Shown piece after piece: positions 12,134 through 13,427 of a stretch of 13,427 nucleotides of DNA. Source of the DNA: an uncultured Clostridia bacterium (GTDB taxonomy: Bacteria > Bacillota > Clostridia > Oscillospirales > Acutalibacteraceae); contig CAMFTS010000026.1 of assembly GCA_945988915.1 (NCBI GenBank), forward strand, positions 1-13,427, in the 5' to 3' direction. Each line of letters begins with the position of its first letter. The stretch's first letter is position 1. The position numbers were made by a program, and so were the translations under genes. The notes under the pieces are model-generated. The model had not been told where the DNA came from and searched no databases. It saw only the letters and a list, made by a program, of their open reading frames with translations.

Positions 12134-13342
12134 TTATTCAGCAATCTGAAGTCTTTTTACAACAGAAGTGAGTTTGTTTTCATCCCAAATTACAGGAACG
12201 GGATAAAGCGGATGTGCTTCTTTCATAGCACGGGAAACGATAGTAGGAATATCCTTGTCTTGAATCTGTGCAAATCCGGTCGGGATAGCCATTCTTTCGT
12301 TCATAGCGAAGATTTCAGCAATGAAATTCTTTGCCTTTTCTTCTGTTGTCTGACCTGTGATGCCTGCGATATCAGCAAGCTTTGCAAGTGACGGATAAAT
12401 CTTTGCACCGAATTCTTCAAGAACAACAGGAAGAATAACAGCATTTGCAAGACCGTGCGGAATTCCGTACATACCGCCGAGGTTGTGAGCAATAGCGTGA
12501 ACATAACCGACATATGCTCTTGTGAATGCCATACCTGCATAGAAAGATGCAAGGAGCATCTGATTTCTTGCTTCAATGTTCTTACCGTCATTGTAAGCTG
12601 TTTCAAGATTTTTGAAAATCAGGTCAACGGCTTTTTCGGCATAAGCTTTTGTTGACGGAACATTTGAAAGACCTATGTATGCTTCAACAGCGTGTGTCAA
12701 AGCGTCAAGACCTGTTGTAGAAGTGATTTTCGGAGGAAGACCGACTGTAAGCTCAGGGTCGAGAACAGCGAACTTCGGACGAAGGCTCGGGTCGTTAATA
12801 GCATATTTTTCGTGTGTCTGTGTGTTTGAAACAACAGCCGCAACGGTTGTTTCCGAACCCGTACCTGCAGTTGTCGGAACAGCGAAGAAAGGAGGAAGCT
12901 TACGCATAACCTTCATAACGCCTCTCATCTGAGGAATTGTTTTGTTAGGTCTGACAACTCTTGCGCAGGCAGCCTTAGCGCAGTCCATAGGTGAACCGCC
13001 GCCGAAAGCTATCATAGCTTCACAGCCGTTAGCAACGAAAAGCTCTCTTGCTTCTTCAATATTTTCGATTGATGGGTTTGGCTGAACACCGTCATACACA
13101 ACATAATTGATTCCCTGTGCTTTAAGCTCTTCAAAAAGCCCGTCGAGCAAATTAAGACTCATAAGACCTTTATCAGTTACAATCATAACATTGCCAATAC
13201 CTTTTTCTTTAATAACTGACGGTAATTTGCGGATGCAACCGGGACCGGTAAGTAATTCCGGTTCTGACCAGTCGAGGAAGTAAAGCGCAATCTTCATAAT
13301 TTTCTGATATGCGCGGTAATAAGCGGTTTTTAATGCCCACAT
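12134..13342 (-). CDS. Iron-containing alcohol dehydrogenase
   Basis: This 402-residue cytosolic enzyme interconverts alcohols and aldehydes with NAD(P)H, usually to regenerate cofactor in fermentation; the exact alcohol cannot be told. I chose ATG 13342 (MWALKTAYYR), with AGGTG 9 bases upstream, over GTG 13354. The N-terminal dinucleotide domain has FGGGSPMDCAK (Gly114-116) and PTTAGTGSE. The C-terminal helical domain has the iron ligands Asp213 and His217 (GLDALTHAVEAYIG), His282 (VHAIAHNLGG) and His296 (GIPHGLANA), with the 4- and 14-residue spacings seen in FucO-type enzymes. Length is normal for the family. It stands alone, and its promoter lies beyond the 40 genomic bases left before the contig end. 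Confidence 0.93.
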   Translation of the reverse strand: MWALKTAYYRAYQKIMKIALYFLDWSEPELLTGPGCIRKLPSVIKEKGIGNVMIVTDKGLMSLNLLDGLFEELKAQGINYVVYDGVQPNPSIENIEEARELFVANGCEAMIAFGGGSPMDCAKAACARVVRPNKTIPQMRGVMKVMRKLPPFFAVPTTAGTGSETTVAAVVSNTQTHEKYAINDPSLRPKFAVLDPELTVGLPPKITSTTGLDALTHAVEAYIGLSNVPSTKAYAEKAVDLIFKNLETAYNDGKNIEARNQMLLASFYAGMAFTRAYVGYVHAIAHNLGGMYGIPHGLANAVILPVVLEEFGAKIYPSLAKLADIAGITGQTTEEKAKNFIAEIFAMNERMAIPTGFAQIQDKDIPTIVSRAMKEAHPLYPVPVIWDENKLTSVVKRLQIAE

Positions 13343-13383
13343 AAGTATTAACACCTTTCATATAAATTTTAATAAATATATTC

Positions 13384-13427
13384 CTGTCTCTTATACACAT
13401 CTGACGCTGCCGACGATACTCCTTGTG
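13384..13427. other. Nextera transposase adapter and index read-through (not genomic)
   Basis: CTGTCTCTTATACACATCT (13384-13402) is the Tn5 mosaic end used in Nextera libraries. GACGCTGCCGACGA follows (13403-13416), then TACTCCTT (the complement of index AAGGAGTA), then GTG, the start of the outer adapter. Minus-strand translation gives the known artefact peptide MCIRDR. These bases are library sequence left untrimmed at the contig end. Confidence 0.97.

Noticed and set aside
13209..13400. 63-aa minus-strand ORF starting MCIRDR
   Set aside because: It begins in the sequencing adapter and overlaps the alcohol dehydrogenase.
1..13427. CRISPR arrays, tRNA or rRNA genes, insertion sequences
   Set aside because: No regularly spaced direct repeats, cloverleaf patterns, rRNA motifs or transposase genes were seen on either strand.

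Overview
The window looks like one end of a draft contig from an anaerobic Firmicute, most likely a gut Clostridium-class organism of the Ruminococcaceae/Oscillospirales type. The reasons are the low GC content, strong AGGAGG-type ribosome binding sites, a split ferredoxin-type glutamate synthase, an ammonium transporter fused to P-II, and remnants of a clostridial mobilizable element. The taxonomic placement is an inference from gene content. The right end is not genomic: the last 44 bases are a Nextera transposase adapter with an index.

Layout. 1-444 (-): start of a PD-(D/E)XK nuclease-like protein, cut by the contig edge. About 627-2469 (+): a decayed integrative/mobilizable element, with a short leader ORF, a 57-aa Cys-rich protein coupled to a RepA_N-type replication initiator, an inverted-repeat-rich presumed oriT, a shortened MobC, and a relaxase that has lost its start codon and most of its length. 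2485-2541: a two-way terminator. 2551-7686 (-): a nitrogen-assimilation operon transcribed as amt-P-II, then glutaminase, FMN/Fe-S synthase and GXGXG subunits of glutamate synthase. It has a consensus promoter at 7852-7880 and an attenuated leader whose two A1/G4 hexaloop hairpins match an ANTAR antitermination target. 7914-8094 (-): a degraded coding fragment. 8101-10993 (-): a two-gene ABC exporter whose permease carries a roughly 400-residue outside domain with GLUG repeats; the ATPase appears to start at CTG. 11156-11617 (-) and 11727-11894 (+): a divergent pair of a SLOG/DUF1273-like protein and a 55-aa Arc-type ribbon-helix-helix protein. 11985-12119 (+): a possible structured RNA. 12134-13342 (-): an iron-dependent alcohol dehydrogenase.

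How it works together. The best-supported unit is the nitrogen operon: ammonium is taken up through Amt, sensed by its fused P-II domain, and glutamine is converted to glutamate by the three-part synthase. The leader would let an RNA-binding regulator decide whether transcription passes the terminator. The most novel-looking items are this leader, the GLUG-domain ABC permease, the possible + strand RNA, and three start-region anomalies (CTG start, ATC start, and a T7 frameshift in amt). Some of these anomalies may be sequence errors or decay.
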